From positions 4,280,001 through 4,340,000 of the forward strand of contig OX485806.1 in assembly GCA_950295325.1 (NCBI GenBank): a DNA stretch of 60,000 bases, given 5' to 3'. Of the stretch, positions 46,597-59,519 are shown one piece after another; within the stretch, counting starts at the first letter, position 1; every line of letters begins with the position of its first letter. This DNA comes from Polytrichum commune (taxonomy: Eukaryota > Streptophyta > Polytrichopsida > Polytrichales > Polytrichaceae). The notes under the pieces are model-generated. The model did no database searches and was not told where the DNA came from. It saw only the letters and a list, made by a program, of their open reading frames with translations. The position numbers and the translations under genes are program-made.

Positions 46597-47059
46597 GTCC
46601 ATAAGGTATTACTATGAAGTTTTCCTAATAATTGTTGTGAATTTAAACTATGGGAATGCAAGCCTATAACCAACACTTCCAACTCAATGTAAACTTTTGG
46701 ATGTTGGATGGGATTGTGAATTGTCTCATCTGGTTAGCAATTGTGAATCATGAAGGTAATTGTAACATGGTATCCGTTCTTAACTGCAAGCATTGCCATA
46801 TACCACTCGAAGATAGGCAACTAGTGTATGCTTACCTCAAGGTATGTGCCATTGATTGGTAGCAATTTCACACCATCCACTACTTTAGGGCAACTGCCTC
46901 AAATGCGAAGTATAAAGTTGGCGCCCTACTATGGGCACTTCCATCTATGAATTTAATTTTGAATTGGGAATTCTCTCATCACATTAGCGATTGCAAATCA
47001 TGTGCATTAGAGTTATCCATAAACTCCCTCAAAGAAGGACAAAACTATGGATTTCATCC

Positions 47060-47425
47060 TATCCTGAGAAAAATTTCTATTAAGAGTTTGTTAGGTCATT
47101 GTGCATCGGAGCCTATTTTGAAAGTCAAGTGAAATTTTTGGGACCTCCTCTTTCCACCTCTCAAACTTTGAGAAATTTGTTAAGATTGAAATAGGGTATG
47201 TGCATGGGACCTGTTGTCCTAAAACTTGGATCGGCCTATGCAAGGCTAGCTTGGCCCACCCATCCTAGAAGGACAAGCTAGAAAAGCCAACTTTTAATAG
47301 CCCACCACCGCTCTTTGGGTGTGCTAATTTAAGCATCAAGAGAAGTTGGGTGGCTTTGCATTAATAAACTCAAGCTTTGGGGCTAAACCCATGGTTTCAT
47401 CTTCTTTACTTTACAAATAACTCTA
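47060..47425 (+). repeat. Direct repeat, right copy (pair with 45075-45450)
   Basis: See the left copy; same orientation, with scattered substitutions and indels. Confidence 0.65.
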
Positions 47426-47477
47426 TTGTCATTTCAAGTATTGATATATAAGTTGAGATGCAAAAAGAAGAAGATCA

Positions 47478-47600
47478 AAGTGAAGATTATCTTTCTCATA
47501 AGTTGTCTCCTTTGTGTTGAACCTAGAACTGGTAATGTTTTATGAGCACATAGTCTAATCTCGTCACAACACATGTCTTTTTGATGTCTACTATTCTCAA
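47478..47600 (+). repeat. Isolated partial copy of the 8-12 kb dispersed repeat
   Basis: Contains AAAGTGAAGATTAT, then TTGAACCTAGAACTGGTAA, then GAGCACATAGTCTAATCTC, in the same order as the copies at 9348 and 11520. Confidence 0.5.
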
Positions 47601-48729
47601 CTACAAGAATCTTCATACACCACCCATATAATGATGTGTATTCAAGAAGAATGACCATGTAAGGGTGACATACCTTAGTCCATTGGATGCCACTTGACTA
47701 TAGTCTAATTCCTGATGCTAAACCTATTAGCATAATGCAACTCTCAATTTGTAGGTGATCCTTAATTGCAATCCTTCCATGTTTGAATTACATGTCATTT
47801 ACCTATAGTATTCACAATAAATAATTTTTTTGGAGTTCCCATGGTTTACCATGATTAGTATAAGGCACACATACTCACATTCATGTCAATGCATAAACAT
47901 TGGCATTTTATTTGTATTATGTTGGATTTGCATTGTAGGGACCTTGGAACTATATACTCATGTTTGGGAGTTTGTAATTTCTATGTAGCTTGCAAGAAAA
48001 TACGAAGTTAAGCTTTTGCTCATAAGGAAAGGTTGGTAGATGAATATGTCAAGAAGAAAGAAAAGAAAAGAAAAGGGAACAACAATGTCTTTACAATATC
48101 ATGTGATATCCGTTCACCAACCCCTACCCATGGCTATGTTGACATGGGGAGTGCGGGGTTGGCTTAATGCATACTTGTGGTAGATGGACCGTAAGTTTAT
48201 ATTTGCCTTAATAAAGTCTAATTGTATTAGTCAAGAGAGACCAAAGTTTGTTCATTCTCTAGCTTGCATTTGTTCAGCAAGATGTGGATTGAGTATTTTA
48301 TGACAAATTGTGAGGAAATTTCTATGAATTTATGCATTTTATGATCTAGTGGGTGTGGGATGGTTGGCACGTGTTTGAACCCCCTATTCCAACCATTGTG
48401 TTTGTTGGGGGGAGCACTCCCCAACCTTGTTGTGTTAGTGATGGAGTTAGTATGTCATTCTTGTCTCTTTTATTGGTTGTGGTTGCCTCAACAAATGTGC
48501 AATCACAATAGGGTGAGTTTGTTGAATTGGACTTTAGGCTAGAATTTGGCATGAATAGGGGGTTAGTTGAGGTAGCGGTCCCTAGGATACATAGGATATT
48601 TGGGTGTGGTTTAGAAGGGCATCTACATCATAGGAGGTAGTATGTGCATGGGAGGAGCCAAGCTGTTTGGTCTTTGTTGGTTCCAGTGTTTATTAGGGTG
48701 AGACATCTTGTTCTAGAGTGTGCTATGAG
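47601..48729. other. No gene; probable 3' side of the minus-strand LINE fragment
   Basis: AT-rich. The part nearest 48730 may be LINE sequence too decayed to read. Confidence 0.35.
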
Positions 48730-49620
48730 GGTATTTGCCAATACATACAACGCTTACTATGGCGGTTTGCGCAAAAGTTAGTTATTATTAATTATGCAAC
48801 ATGATAGTAGGTGCAAGCAGTTGTCATTTTGTCTTTTTATGGAAAGGTTGCAAAATGGGGATATGTCTTGTTTAGGATGTGTTTCTTCAGTAGTTTCCTA
48901 GGTATCTTCCGTATAAGAATTCAACTTGACTTGTGTGATTTGCACACCTAATATCCAAGGTGCATCCCGTAAGAGGTCGGACCATTTTTGGTGCATGTCT
49001 TCATCAGACAACCATATCATGGCTTTTGGGATGGTATTTGTTGCTAAGAGGACGAGGGCACTTTTATACTATGTTTCAATGTATTTTTTAAGATGGCAGA
49101 CCGAGCCATCATGATGGGTAGAAGCGGGAAGGATGGAGGGTCAATATGGTGTTGGTGCCTAATCTAGTGGAAGGGGGTAGTAACTACATATGGTTCCTCA
49201 AATCCTTTGCTCTAGCAAGTTTATCAACTTCCTCATTAAGTTGTATATTTGTATGCGCTCTAACGGTGCGTATTGTGTTATTAGGAGCTGAGGTTTTAAT
49301 GGCGTCAATGATGTGAACTATTGGTAGATTATTAGGGTGGTTGTATTAAGATGACATACGTCTCATATGATTGAGGAATAGGTATGTAGTATCTAGGTTG
49401 TATGCAAAGATAATGTGTCACTATGGAGGGGCTTAGTGTGTTCTATGGCAAGAAGTAATGCATATAGTTATTCTCTAAGAATATTTGGGTGACCTAGGAG
49501 TTTGGTGGCTATGTTAACTTAAAGTGGGCCATTAAAGACACATAAGCCTAGCTATGTTGCCATTTCCGTAACATTAGGGGTTGTGCAAGAACTAGCCATA
49601 TAATAAGATTGTGTTGGGGG
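48730..49620 (-). pseudogene. Fossil LINE 3' fragment on the minus strand: RNase H and zinc-knuckle-like block
   Basis: The minus-strand reading gives LLGHPNILRE, a stop, LYALLLAIEHT, the counterpart of the RAELYALLLAIE helix carrying the catalytic Glu of RNase H. It continues to IRTVRAHTNIQLNEEVDKLA, the expected end of the domain (family pattern AHT-GNE-AD-LA). Farther on, DNCLHLLSCC corresponds to the H-x4-C block also seen at 44888-44900. There are many stops and some frame changes. No reverse transcriptase is visible upstream, so this is a 5'-truncated relic, as is usual for LINE insertions. Confidence 0.65.
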
Positions 49621-51458
49621 GAGGGAACCTACCATGTGAGCAGTGAGCAATAACACGTGATAGATGTGAAGTAATACGAGAGATAAGTTTCCATTTTATA
49701 TACTATTCCATAGAGTTCAAATATATTGGCTATAAAGGGAATGTATAGGGACATTTGACATTTAGGAAATGAACCCTATTACCATGGAATTCATGCTCTA
49801 TGACTTATCGAGGGGACTATTACCACATAATCAACCTTCCATACATGCATACTTTTAAAACCTTATATTACCGTAGCTTGTTAGTATGCATGCCTTGCAA
49901 ATAACTACAATTATCATAATATATTGAATTTTCATAAAGCCATTTATCAACAATATATACACATCACATATTTATTATATATTATGACTATAAGTGTTCA
50001 TCAACAATCACAAACCTATACAATGTGCATGGCCTTGTTTTAGTATAAAATTGGGGCCATGAAGGTTTTCACCATGTAGTGAACCTTGCATAAATACATA
50101 AATACATGATTATACATGTGTTTATAGTATACCCACTGGCTTTTCTTCCTTATATCGACTTTGGAGCATATCTTAGTATAGTTGGAGCAAGTGTCTTGCA
50201 AGTGCATTGTGGGATATTGGTGATGTGTCATGGTAGGCCTAATTTTTGTCAATTCCAAAGGTCAGTATGGCACCATATCTTAGGGATGGGATCACCATAC
50301 ACGGATGATACAACATCCATTATAAAAGTTGTACTCATGTAAATTAAAGGCCATGAATCATTTAATCTAAATTTGATGAGTGATTGAGAAGAAGCTCTTG
50401 AGGAAGATTGGGTACACTCTATGATTAGAAGGACAATGACCTCACTAAGCTTGCATTCAATAGAGGGGGAGTGTCATTGTACTGCATTAATTTCAGTATT
50501 GTGAATGGTATTTTAGAGCCTTGGAAGGAGAATGTTTCATGAATTTCAAAGACCATAGCATGTTTTCCCAAGCAAATATTTCATGTTAACCTTCTCTAAG
50601 CCTTGACAAAGTTGGAAGGGTCAAATTGAACGGCAATATGTAGAGAAAGAAGATATGTACGTTTGGTTGAATATATGGATGTGTTGGAATACACATTTGA
50701 GAACATGACTTTAGTTGAGTCCTCAAAAACAATAAGCTTAAATTATATGAAAAAGTTTATAAGATATTCCTGATTGTAAAGTTGCAGTTCCAAAGAGTTT
50801 CAAGAAAGCTTGGTGTGTTTTTAATTATAAAAGGGTTTAACATAGACTGAAACTACAAGGATAATATAAAGAAGAAATTTGAGGTCGTTTAACCTTGGGT
50901 GATATGTGTATTGGATCTCAAAGACTTTTGAAGGGAATGTAAATGTGGTGGATGCCATTCAACAAAAGACTATAGTCTTACTATTACCTCATACTAAACG
51001 TATCACCCTAAAGAATATTGTTACCCATGAGTGGGTACTATACTACCATTTCAAGTTATATTAAAATGAAAAAAATCATATGAGACAATTGACTACACCA
51101 AAACGCCCTTGGCTTTGGTACAAAGACGAAAATGGGATACACCATGCAAGACTATTGTCGAAGGTTGTGCCTATGCTTGTGCACTGCACAAGGTCCAATT
51201 TAAATGAACTCATTGCCAAACTATTGACTGGGTAAATAAAGTGAGCTATGTGACAACCACAAATGCATGTACAAAAGTCAAGGGATTCCCTTTTGCTTGT
51301 TTAAGTGAATGAATTGTCAATCTAAATCCTAAATAACATAAAGTAAACCTATAATTGTTCTAATTAAACTTATTTGAAACACCTAGATGATACAAAAATC
51401 ACCATTTAAGTCTTCCATGAGTGTTTCCCTAGGTTTTCTCCTACCCAAAATCTAAACT
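49621..51458. other. No gene seen
   Basis: AT-rich DNA with short frames on both strands and no recognised similarity. Confidence 0.4.
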
Positions 51459-52165
51459 CTTGAATGTGTTTTTTTTTAAAAGGATACGTGAATGTGGAAT
51501 GTAGAGTTCTGAAATGAAGAATATGTTTAAAAACAAAATGAAAAGGGGGGTGGATCTCTTTTATATTTTGGAAAAAAATGCATCTTGAAAACAAGATACA
51601 CTTTTTGGAAAAAATTGAATCCCCCCCTCATTTTTTTCTTCTTCTAAATTCTATTTCTTTCCATAAGTGAATACTTTTTAAGTAATAATATTTCTTGAAT
51701 GTGTTTCCAAAAAGTGGGTACTTGAATGTGACATGTTGAGTTTTGAAATGCTCAAGAATGAATTTTTTTTAAAGGAGAATTGGTGTGGGGAGGATCCAAA
51801 TTTTCTTGGATAAGTGCATCTCGGATCTAAGATGCACTTTGCCAACTAAATTTGAAACTCCATGATTTCCCTTTTTTTTTTTTTAACTCTAATTTCTTTT
51901 ATAAAAAGAATACTTATCAAAATGCTCGTGGATGTGGGTTTCTTGAGCTTTGCTATGCTCTTGAATGCTTTTAAAACGTGGGTATTTGAATGTGGCATTT
52001 AAAGTTCTAAAACACTCAAAAAAGAATGAGTTGTTTTTTTTTAATGGAAAATTTCGGGGGTGATTGATTTTTTTGGAAATGTGCATTACGGATCTAAGAG
52101 TAAGTTTTTGGGATCCCCCGTGATCCTTCCATGAATGGGTACTTGAATGTTTTGTTTTTGAATAG
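51459..52165 (+). repeat. Three diverged tandem units of about 235-267 bp
   Basis: Units start at 51459, 51694 and 51960 with CTTGAATG. Each carries GTGGGTACTTGAATGTG-like sequence, a GGAAAAGTGCATCTYGGATC-like block and a T- or C-rich tract. The variable T-run lengths account for the period differences. Non-coding. Confidence 0.75.
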
Positions 52166-52554
52166 ACATATCAACAAAAGGGACAAAGCTTTGACCTCAA
52201 AAGGTTTCACTAAGATCATAGCTTAATGAAACATGGAGCAAATCCCTGATAACTACATGAAGAATATATGGCTTCTAGTATGCATATAGTTTTCCTAGGG
52301 GTTGCACCTTTCATTAAAACCCAAAAACCACGTGATTTTGCAACATACTCTAAAAAACCCCTATATAGAAACTTTATTTGTGAAATCAAGCAATACACCT
52401 ATGGTTCAATGATAAAATTACAAGTGAAAGTGTTTCTTCATTAAAAAAAAAACATTTGTATATAGTCATTAATATAAGTATACAAGAACACTTTTCAATA
52501 ATGATGAATCCTTATCATATGGATAATGTAAAACCCTAGCATTCATTACTGAAG
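52166..52554. other. No gene seen
   Basis: AT-rich spacer with a short poly-A run near 52443. Confidence 0.4.
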
Positions 52555-52975
52555 TCATTGAAGACTTTTATCCCCTGGATGTAATTCATAAGCATCCAAG
52601 TCTACAAGATATGTCATGGAAGCTAATGCAATTATTGTTTCTAAACGAAACATCAAATGATCAGTAATATCGTAAGTCCACATATTGTTGGTTTCTTTTT
52701 TATACCAACATAAAATAATCTTCATGTTTGATGGATGGTCCATCAAGTTAATTAGACCCTATACTTCACCCATGCAATTATCATTTTTTTATGCATCCTA
52801 TGTACCCTCCAACAACCCAAACCTTAGTTGGAGCAATTTCTTTAGGTCTACCACGTTTTTGGACAATACTAGCTCCAAGTGAGGGTTTATTAGATACTTT
52901 TCTATCAAGTATAGTAACCTTGCCATACAAGTACAAATGTTGTATATTTCCAAGAGGTCCATCATACGTGTTCAT
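52555..52975 (-). pseudogene. Decayed open frames of an unidentified protein
   Basis: Two successive minus-strand frames read like one broken protein: 52781-52975 (GNIQHLYLYGKVTILDRKVS, then VQKRGRPKEIAPTKVWVVGG) and 52555-52746 (NNMWTYDITDHLMFRLETII, then LASMTYLVDLDAYELHPGDK). The last block recurs at 12600-12720. KRGRPKE resembles an AT-hook-like basic motif, but I do not recognise the family. Confidence 0.35.
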
Positions 52976-55900
52976 AATTACAAGTTATAATTTGTGTAGC
53001 ATATGTATACGTAGTATGGTAAAGTTCAAATTTGCACCCCTTTTGCACACTCATGTATTCTCATACATGTTATGAAAAATGCACCCCTCAGGATAGTTTT
53101 GAGTTTTTTTTAGAATAATAATAATTTGTGTTAGAATGCGATTCTTGAAAATTTAAGTCAAGGTTCGTGCTTTGAACTTTAGAATTGGGATCTTAGGTTC
53201 TCAAATGGGACATATATATTCTTAATACTTCATCAATGATGCTTTAATACCGTTTTGGATGCATGATAGTCATGCAATTATCTTGACAATGATGAGATTT
53301 TTTAATTATTGGAAATGTGGAGAAAGTTGACTAATTGGTGGAGGCCATTGTAAATGAGTTCAAGAATCTCAAGAAAGATTTGAGTGAAATCAAGTGGAGG
53401 GATGATATTGTGAAAGTAATGCATTGCCGGTAAAGGGATTTTTATTGATAGATGAATTTAAATGTTGAAAGAATTTATTGGCTATTGTTAGTTAGTTCTT
53501 ATTATGAGAAACAACCTAAGAATTATGTACATCAATAAAGAAAACATACATGACTTTGTTTACCCCCCCCCCTGCATATTTTTATAGACAATGTTCATGT
53601 ATTTCTTGATGGAATGTTGGGAAAGTTACTAATGGGGTCTTGATGACATTCATGTTGATGGATTCCTTGTGGATTCTCTCAAAATGTTATTATCCAACAA
53701 ATATTTTTTATTGATAAATTGCGGATTCCCTTCTTCAAGTGGCAAACATTCACAATATGTTGTAGTTAAACCAACATTCATTCATACTCCGTTTTATCCA
53801 AAGCAACAACCAAGTTCACATAAATTAATAAAAATCATGCATATTTTCATTTGACATTGGAATGACAATTTGGACAATGTTTGGTGGGTTTGCTAACTTT
53901 TCTTATCAACACCTACTAACAATAATCTCAAATGAAATGTATATTGTCATTTTAAATACTTCGATATGGTAAAAAGCCCCCATAAGATTCATTGTTTCTT
54001 TGTAAGGCATAGGTGTTAATAACAAGGGGTTTCACAAATTGACGGATGTTCACAAATTCACAAATCATGTTCGTGGATGGCGATGTGACCTGGATGCATC
54101 ATTGTGACCGTAGACGAGAGGGCGCTTACTAGGAACAATCATGGACAATCAACTCCTTGTACAATGGCTAGGTTGACTGACATCAATCAACTTCCCATTT
54201 GACTCATTAGCAGTCAATTTCCCAATCATTTGTGTCCGACCGATCGATTTGATGATCCACTACATTTTATATTGTTATATTAAATTTAAAAACTAAAACA
54301 AGAATAAAACCTGGCCATTATATATGATAACTTGCTATATTTGTAGCATATATAATATTGACCTCATTTTTGAAATAAAAAACGGTTGATTGAGAAGGAG
54401 AAAATTGGACTATTAGATGTGGACTCATTTATATCTAGATTGTTAATAAGACTACATTGTTAAAAAAAAATAGAAGTCAATCCAAAAAGTAAAGCATACT
54501 TGAGCTCAACCATTTTTGTGGTAATTATCAACTACCCATTAGGGCACGTCACACCCAAACATTACTTGTGATGTGATGGCGTCATAGCATAACCAAGATG
54601 ACATGATTAGCAAAGGCTATATCACGTCACAATGCCCAAAGTGCATATAATTTATTTTCTTTTCAGAGGCTATAAATAAGAATTGTATAAATTTTTAAAA
54701 AGAAATATGAAATCCTTTTTTGATATGTGATTGTTAGAGCATGGTCTTGTAGATTTTGAAACAATGATTTGGAGAAGACTATAGTATGATACGAAGGACA
54801 ATACCATTTGAGTATTAGCACATACTCCAATTATGTAGTATAAGTATCTCCAAATTTAGAAGTAGAGAGGAGAGAACTTGCAATCTACGTACAATGGAGC
54901 TCATGGTGGTGGTTGTGGCCATCACAATTTCAAGGTGGAAAGAAATCCATATTTAAGCTCGATTTAACACCCATGTAGGAAATTTCCATACAATCATTGA
55001 ACTTACTAGAAGCTTTTGCACGTTTGCAACTGATAATGTTATTGTTCAATGAAGCTTAGAGGAAGTAAGTAATTGCACCAAACACTCAAGTTAGGCTAAC
55101 TTTTGTAAATATTTTAACTTAATGTGGAGAGGAGCATCATGAACGGAGTCATAGCTAAAAGGTTGGATTTACCATTGCATGTCTTCGCCGAATATTCAAA
55201 GCACACAATTTTGAAATTTGGGTCAAATCTTCTAATACATGAGAAGATGGATTCTTGTGTATATAATCATTGTGTGTATACATTAATCAGTGTCATTGAG
55301 GATTAATGAAGATAAATTGTGGGCCACATTACATTGAACCTATTCCATAGTAAAAGACATTGAGATCATTGTGGGTGCACATCATTACCAACCCAAAGTA
55401 TGTAGTATTTGAGATCCATTTTGAAAACAATATGCTTTTGAAAGATTTGCAAGCAAGGCAAAGGAGAGGGGTATATCACAAGGGGCATGAGACATATACA
55501 CCAATCTCATGAATGATGATGTATTTGTGGGCCACACTATAGGGTATCTTGTGGTAACTCACACTATACACTCGCCTGCACTTACAATGTCCACACCATA
55601 ATAATCTTCAACCCCTACCAATTTCTTAGTCATATGCACGGGTGCGATGGACTAGGACGACATGAGTGGAAGTATGGGAATAAGAAGGTAGAGCTTAGGG
55701 GATAGGGCCGTTGAAAGAGGGTTAATGCAAGAATGCAAAAATGAAGAAGGCAAAATAATGCTTATCTAGTTATACATGCTTCATGATGTATAAATTATAT
55801 ACACGGATACTATGGGCCGGGACATTACAATTCTAACCTAGTCTTGAACACATTGAAGCACTACCGGATTGATCTATATGACCGCGTAATGGGATTGTAT

Positions 55901-57191
55901 GTTTATAAGTTGTTGTATGTCCATAATCTTTGTGATCAATGAACAATGAATTAAAAGTGAATGCATTGGTTCCTAGTGCGATCAACATCTTGAAGAGTGG
56001 TTCCTTGGACATGGACATTAATGTGTAATTGTATGTTGACAACCAACTTAACATTATTAAGCCTATAGGTCCTAGTTCCTTTTCTAAAAGTGGAAGGCTA
56101 TGTAAGGTAGAAAAACCAAAAACGGTGAATGACCATTGCTAATGCATACTAATGACTCTTTGACATGCATTTTAGGATAGAACGATTCTTATGTGGACCC
56201 AAAATGGCTCACTCGAAAAGGATGTAGTGTTAGGTGGGATGTAGTGATTGGCCAAATAGGTGTTGTCTTACACCACTTGTGATCACTTTTGGGTGTCATT
56301 GAGTTAACCATCTTGCGTGTGCATTTCGTTTTACTTCCTTTTTTTGCAAAAGTATAACCAATTATTTACATGGAATAAACATATAAAACAACTTGCATTC
56401 CTCATCATTTCCTCTACTCCATCTCCGAAAAACATTGCACAAATTTCAATCCACACTTTCTTCGCAAATCAACTTATTTTCACCATTTCCTATATTTCTA
56501 CCTTACTTTGTTGGTGGAATTGGCCACAGATCCGCCTAATAGCTAATGTCAACAGTCGGGTATGCGATCATCGGTGGTGTGCATAGTCAGTGCCGGGCTC
56601 CACAAACCATGAAGGATGACACGTTCATTAGATTATATTACTTGCACCACTTCGATAAACGTAACTTGGTGTAGGCCTACCTGTTGGTCCTCCTTCACAC
56701 AGTGAACATACTCAAGTGGAACACTGTTCATTTCGTCAAGGTGGTCCATCATAAATGGGGTATGATGCTCCCAAAATTTCCGGCGCTAGGATGCAACACC
56801 CTAACTCACAACCATTTGAATGGTGGTGCATAGAGATTGACATGCATGTTCAAGTTGTTGGATGACTCGAAATAGCTTATGTCTAGACTCTAGAGAGTGA
56901 GCCCATGGGGATTGTACAAGTTGAATTGCTCTTGTGGTGAATGCGGAATTATTCCTCGAATCGATATTTAATCTCATTGATCGTACTTTCCACATGACTG
57001 AAGTGCAACAGTCAAATTATCTCTCGTATGCATCATGCATGCATTGCATATTATATCATATTATGTCATGTGAGTGCCTGTGAATGTGTGTGGTGAAGTG
57101 TGCAAAGTAGAAAATTGTCCCCTTTCCTTGTTGAGCGGAATATAAAACGTCTGTAGTTAATGGTAGGAATGATTCTCTCCTAATGCAATTA
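52976..57191. other. No gene seen
   Basis: Long AT-rich stretch with a C10 run at 53564-53573 and only short frames. No clear inverted or tandem repeats were noticed. Confidence 0.4.
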
Positions 57192-57455
57192 CGGCCACTT
57201 CACACCCGAGCTAAGGGCATTGACTATGTTCTCATGAGGGTCCTCAACTCTTATTCAAAGGTCGTATTAGTTGTTTATTAAAATAGTATGCCATGTAAGA
57301 ATTCATGTAGGTTATCCATTCATGATAGTTTTGTGGACGTTCAGATTTTTGCTTTTTAGTGTATAGTGAACTTGGTCGGTCTCGACCTTTTCAACCAATG
57401 AGAGATCTTATGATGCAATGGTCACGGGCCTTCAGTCTCACGTGTGAGGTGGCCC
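57192..57455. mobile_element. Tourist-like MITE, short copy
   Basis: 264 bp. Left CGGCCACTTCACACCCGAG; inverted right end GGGCCACCTCACACGTGAG. Flanks are TTA at left and TTG at right, one mismatch. Internally deleted relative to the roughly 500-bp copies. Confidence 0.65.
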
Positions 57456-57793
57456 TTGGTTATCATAGATTAAGGAAAGACTCTTGCAGAAAGTGAACAA
57501 TCTATGTACATGAAAGAAAAGAGAATAAGATTTGCAAAATTTGGCAGATGAGTCACTCAAGAATGTGAAATGGGAGCTTACTTGGACTTGTCGATATTTC
57601 TAGAGAAGAACCAAACAAGTAAGCGGGTGTGTTTATCGGGTAGTAGTATTTGGGATCATTTAGGGTTAGTATTGTAGCAAGATAGGATTTGTTTGCATCT
57701 TTCATATGTTGTGAAATTATGAATGGTCTAGAAAGTTGACATGTCAATTGTTTGACCAAAATCAGTATAAGGGTCCATTGGTTTTGTTTGTTG

Positions 57794-58583
57794 TTTTTTG
57801 GAACACATGATGCGCTTGATCACATGGCTAGTTTTTTTGTCAAGTAGAGAGATGATTTCACAACTGGGAATTGAACCGCAAACCACTCCGTTCGGTTTGG
57901 GTACCTTTCCATTATCATCCGGTAGTTTAGGGTCATCTCATACCAAAGGTCCTTTGGTTATGGGTTGGTTTTCCTAATTGATTGGAATTCATGATATGAC
58001 TTCTACAGGCCATCTCTTTATATCAGTCCGAGTGCTAAAACGCCAAGTTCTAACCCCTCAAAGATGTGGGTAATAGAGCTCATATTGAAGACGAGTCATA
58101 AAGTATGGCTTGAAGACCGAATTTGGAGTTGAATGCACAAGAAAATTGAAATGATCTTGTTTTAGACTACTTTGGAATTAAAACAATCATCAGTTATTTT
58201 GTTCTTAGAAAAAAATCTAGGTGGATTTTCCTTCCAAAAATGTCAAATTATATCCACACTTGACGAAAATTAATAGAATGTCTTGTGTTGGTTGAATTTA
58301 CTAATTCCATAATATGGCGGGTAATAGCAGAAATTGAACAAGTCAATAACCTTGTTACTTTCCTTGAATAGTGAATTATTTTGTAACGAAGAACTTTGTG
58401 TGATGTCTGTGCACTTCAAAGTCCATCTTAAAGGTCCAAGATGACCCTAAACTACTGGATGATAGTGGAAAGATACCCAAATTGCGCAAAGTAGATGGCA
58501 TTTCGATTCCTGGCGGTGAAATCGTCTCTCTACTTGACGAAAAAACTAGCCATGTGGTTAAGTGTCTCATGTGTTCCAAAAAA
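57794..58583. repeat. Foldback structure with protein-like arms
   Basis: The arms 57794-57938 and 58439-58583 (145 bp each) are inverted copies, roughly 80-85% alike, around a 500-bp loop. Read outward towards each end, both arms keep the same frame: right arm DDPKLLDDSGKIPKL then SIPGGEIVSLLDEKTSHVVK then MCSKK; left arm (minus) DDPKLPDDNGKVPKP then EIISLLDKKTSHVIK then MCSKK. Most differences are conservative at the protein level. The ends of the arms are A/T runs. The CLMC pair in the right arm could be half of a zinc finger, but the family is not recognised. It may be an inverted duplication of a transposon gene fragment. Confidence 0.7.
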
Positions 58584-58837
58584 GAAAAAAGAAAAAAGAA
58601 AAAAGAATCCCACCTTTCAATGGGTGAAGTTGGGTCTTGACGTCTATTTAAATTGCAATGTGAGCAAATTGTATATGTTCATATGGTATATTTACACAAG
58701 GTATTCAGTTACTTCTCTTAATTCGACACTTATGTTTGCTTGGTGTGTGGTTAGGTGAGGATCAAAGAACAAACACCATAGAGGACCCATGTTTAATTGA
58801 GATTGAACTATGTCTTCAAATTCTATTAAGTACACTA

Positions 58838-59046
58838 TTATTGTATTTAGTGTCACTTACTATTTGGAATTCAAGAGTGCTATATCTTTTTTTATAGTTT
58901 TGATGTAACTTGTTATTAAGTTAAGTTGTGTTTGCTTTATAATGTCCAAACAACCAATTTGACATTACTTGACAAAATATGAGATATACAATAACTAGAT
59001 ATAGCATTGCGTAATCCCAAATAGTAAGTGACACTAAATACAACAT
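58838..59046. mobile_element. MITE family 2, copy 3
   Basis: About 209 bp. TTGTATTTAGTGTCACTTAC, then TATTTGGAATT at left; inverted TTGTATTTAGTGTCACTTAC at right. It is the best-preserved copy: both arms run about 45 bp and contain CAATGCTATATCT-like ends. Confidence 0.7.
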
Positions 59047-59160
59047 TTAGTGTGGTCCACACTTAATAGTGAACACAATTGGGAGAGCTTGTGTATGTAT
59101 TTATTTATGGAATCAACAAACATGCACTTTAGATAACTCAAACTTAATGAGGGGAGGGGA

Positions 59161-59174
59161 GGGGGGGGGGGGGG
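59161..59174 (+). repeat. Poly-G run
   Basis: G14, preceded by GAGGGGAGGGGA, giving several adjacent G tracts capable in principle of a quadruplex. Confidence 0.9.
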
Positions 59175-59519
59175 AGGAGGTTTGATTTTCACTCTGATTC
59201 TTGGTGATTCTTCATCGTAGAAATTGCTAGTGGAAAACAAGTTTTGTTTTTATAGATGTCATCAATCGGAGTTGGAAAATATGAAGAACAAATTGAATAA
59301 CACCCACATACCTCCTTCGTATTGAATAGTTCAGAACACTCGTTAAGAAACCAATAAGGAAAAAGGGAAATAAAGGTGAAGCACAAAAGACTAGACCTAT
59401 AATAATGTCATTAAAGGCATGCACAACTTTTAATCGAAAAAAATTGTTGGGCTCAAGGTAAATTAGATTCTTTGTTGTTGTTGGAGAATACCTCATGACT
59501 TGGGACTTAAGTACTTAAA

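Noticed and set aside
45075-47425. Intact LTR retrotransposon
   Set aside because: The repeats have no clear TG...CA ends or target duplication and no retroviral-type genes lie between them; kept only as a direct-repeat pair.
57864-57890. tRNA-like T-arm sequence (GGTTCAATTCCC on the minus strand)
   Set aside because: No acceptor, D or anticodon arms fit around it, and the matching arm of the foldback lacks the motif.
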